From Anaerolineae bacterium (lineage in GTDB: Bacteria > Chloroflexota > Anaerolineae > JAFGEY01), in the NCBI GenBank assembly GCA_016783145.1, contig JADHXD010000027.1, forward strand, positions 1-41,083: a stretch of 41,083 nucleotides of DNA, in the 5' to 3' direction. The notes beneath the pieces are model-generated. The model saw only the letters and a program-made list of their open reading frames with translations, searched no databases and was not told the origin of the DNA. Below, piece by piece: positions 40,755 through 41,083 of this stretch (position 1 is the first letter of the stretch; every line of letters begins with the position of its first letter). A program made the position numbers and the translations under genes.

Positions 40755-41083
40755 CTATCTTCGGTCCGCCCACCTCCGGCTGCGGCGCATCATCCAGTCA
40801 CGATCTCGTCGCCCCGCAACCACTCCACCTCGCCCCCACTGAGCCGCGCGCCGCCGCATCGCGATGGTGCGCTGCCTCCGCTTGAGCCGCACCTCCGCGC
40901 ACGCCCAGGCCAGCTTATGCAGCCTATGGAGCTCTCGCCCCTCCTCCTCTACCCTCCTGGCAGCCGCCGTCGCGAGCCGATCGAGGGTCCCCGCCAAGGT
41001 GGCCAGGCCTTGGTCAGTCTGGATGGCGAGGAGCAGGCCGTCGAGGGAGGGGATTTGATCGTGATCCACCCGCAGGTGGATCA
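40755..41083 (-). CDS. Possible partial gene, unknown Arg-rich protein
   Basis: A minus-strand frame open to the window edge, with a TAG stop at 40755. The readable part includes DHDQIPSLDGLLLAIQTDQG and helical LAWACAEVRLKRRQRTIAM, then an Arg-rich tail (MMRRSRRWADRR). A GTG at 41069 could start it, but there is no ribosome binding site and the frame continues upstream. No family recognised. It may be the end of a longer gene or a chance frame in GC-rich DNA. Confidence 0.35.
   Translation of the reverse strand, partial: IHLRVDHDQIPSLDGLLLAIQTDQGLATLAGTLDRLATAAARRVEEEGRELHRLHKLAWACAEVRLKRRQRTIAMRRRAAQWGRGGVVAGRRDRDWMMRRSRRWADRR
41062..41083. repeat. Inverted repeat at the right edge
   Basis: TGATCCACC and GGTGGATCA are exact complements separated by CGCA; the stem might continue past the window. 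Its role is unknown. Confidence 0.4.

Noticed and set aside
1-41083. CRISPR array, tRNA genes, insertion sequences or prophage
   Set aside because: No spaced direct repeats, cloverleaf-like segments, transposase or phage genes were recognised while reading the window.

Overview
The window is GC-rich, densely coded DNA of a bacterial chromosome. No phage genes, insertion sequences, CRISPR arrays, tRNA or rRNA genes were recognised. The gene families are: a Ser/Thr kinase fused to a PQQ-type propeller, zinc-ribbon FHA and SPFH proteins, tandem FemX-like proteins, a DUF211 protein beside a VIT1/CCC1-like protein, and MurA with Asp in place of the catalytic Cys. With the simple TTGACA-N17-TATAAT promoters, these suggest a Chloroflexota (Anaerolineae-like) bacterium. 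That assignment is inference from gene families only.

Layout. 1-2855: a partial mobA faces away from fdhD (molybdenum cofactor and formate dehydrogenase maturation), followed by an endonuclease/exonuclease/phosphatase-fold hydrolase and a sugar-isomerase-like TIM barrel. 2937-6218 (minus strand): a lipoprotein with a decayed metallophosphatase site, an SPFH protein with two zinc ribbons, a small helical protein and a TM2-like membrane protein. 6372-11753 (plus strand): a phospho-signalling operon of kinase-propeller, PP2C phosphatase, J-domain/von Willebrand A fusion, zinc-ribbon FHA protein and an unknown 80-residue protein. An OmpR-type response regulator and two tandem FemX-like genes follow.

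14959-18857 (minus strand): a class I amidotransferase-like hydrolase, rplS with its own promoter and a hairpin leader, and a padR-led string of membrane proteins with a palindrome just after the padR promoter. 19069-22425 (minus strand): a flavin/Fe-S oxidoreductase and the tsaE-tsaB-rimI cluster. Divergent from tsaE is murA. 24154-28627 (minus strand): DUF211, a VIT1-like protein, a SERCA-type Ca2+ ATPase and a Trm112-like zinc-ribbon protein. The DUF211 transcript has a leader of about 165 nt ending in a strong intrinsic terminator immediately before the ribosome binding site.

28822-41083: a Gfo/Idh/MocA oxidoreductase; on the minus strand a soluble sensor histidine kinase, an M14 carboxypeptidase and a MuiA-like protein; then an MFS pseudogene with several frameshifts, followed by two ABC exporter half-transporters with complementary degenerate ATP sites, separated by a structured intercistronic element. 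The right edge holds a possible partial gene of unknown function.

The two best candidates for something undescribed are the kinase/phosphatase/J-vWA/FHA island facing the SPFH-zinc-ribbon genes, and the attenuator-like leader ahead of the DUF211 metal-transport cluster. All calls come from reading the sequence; no database search or folding program was run.
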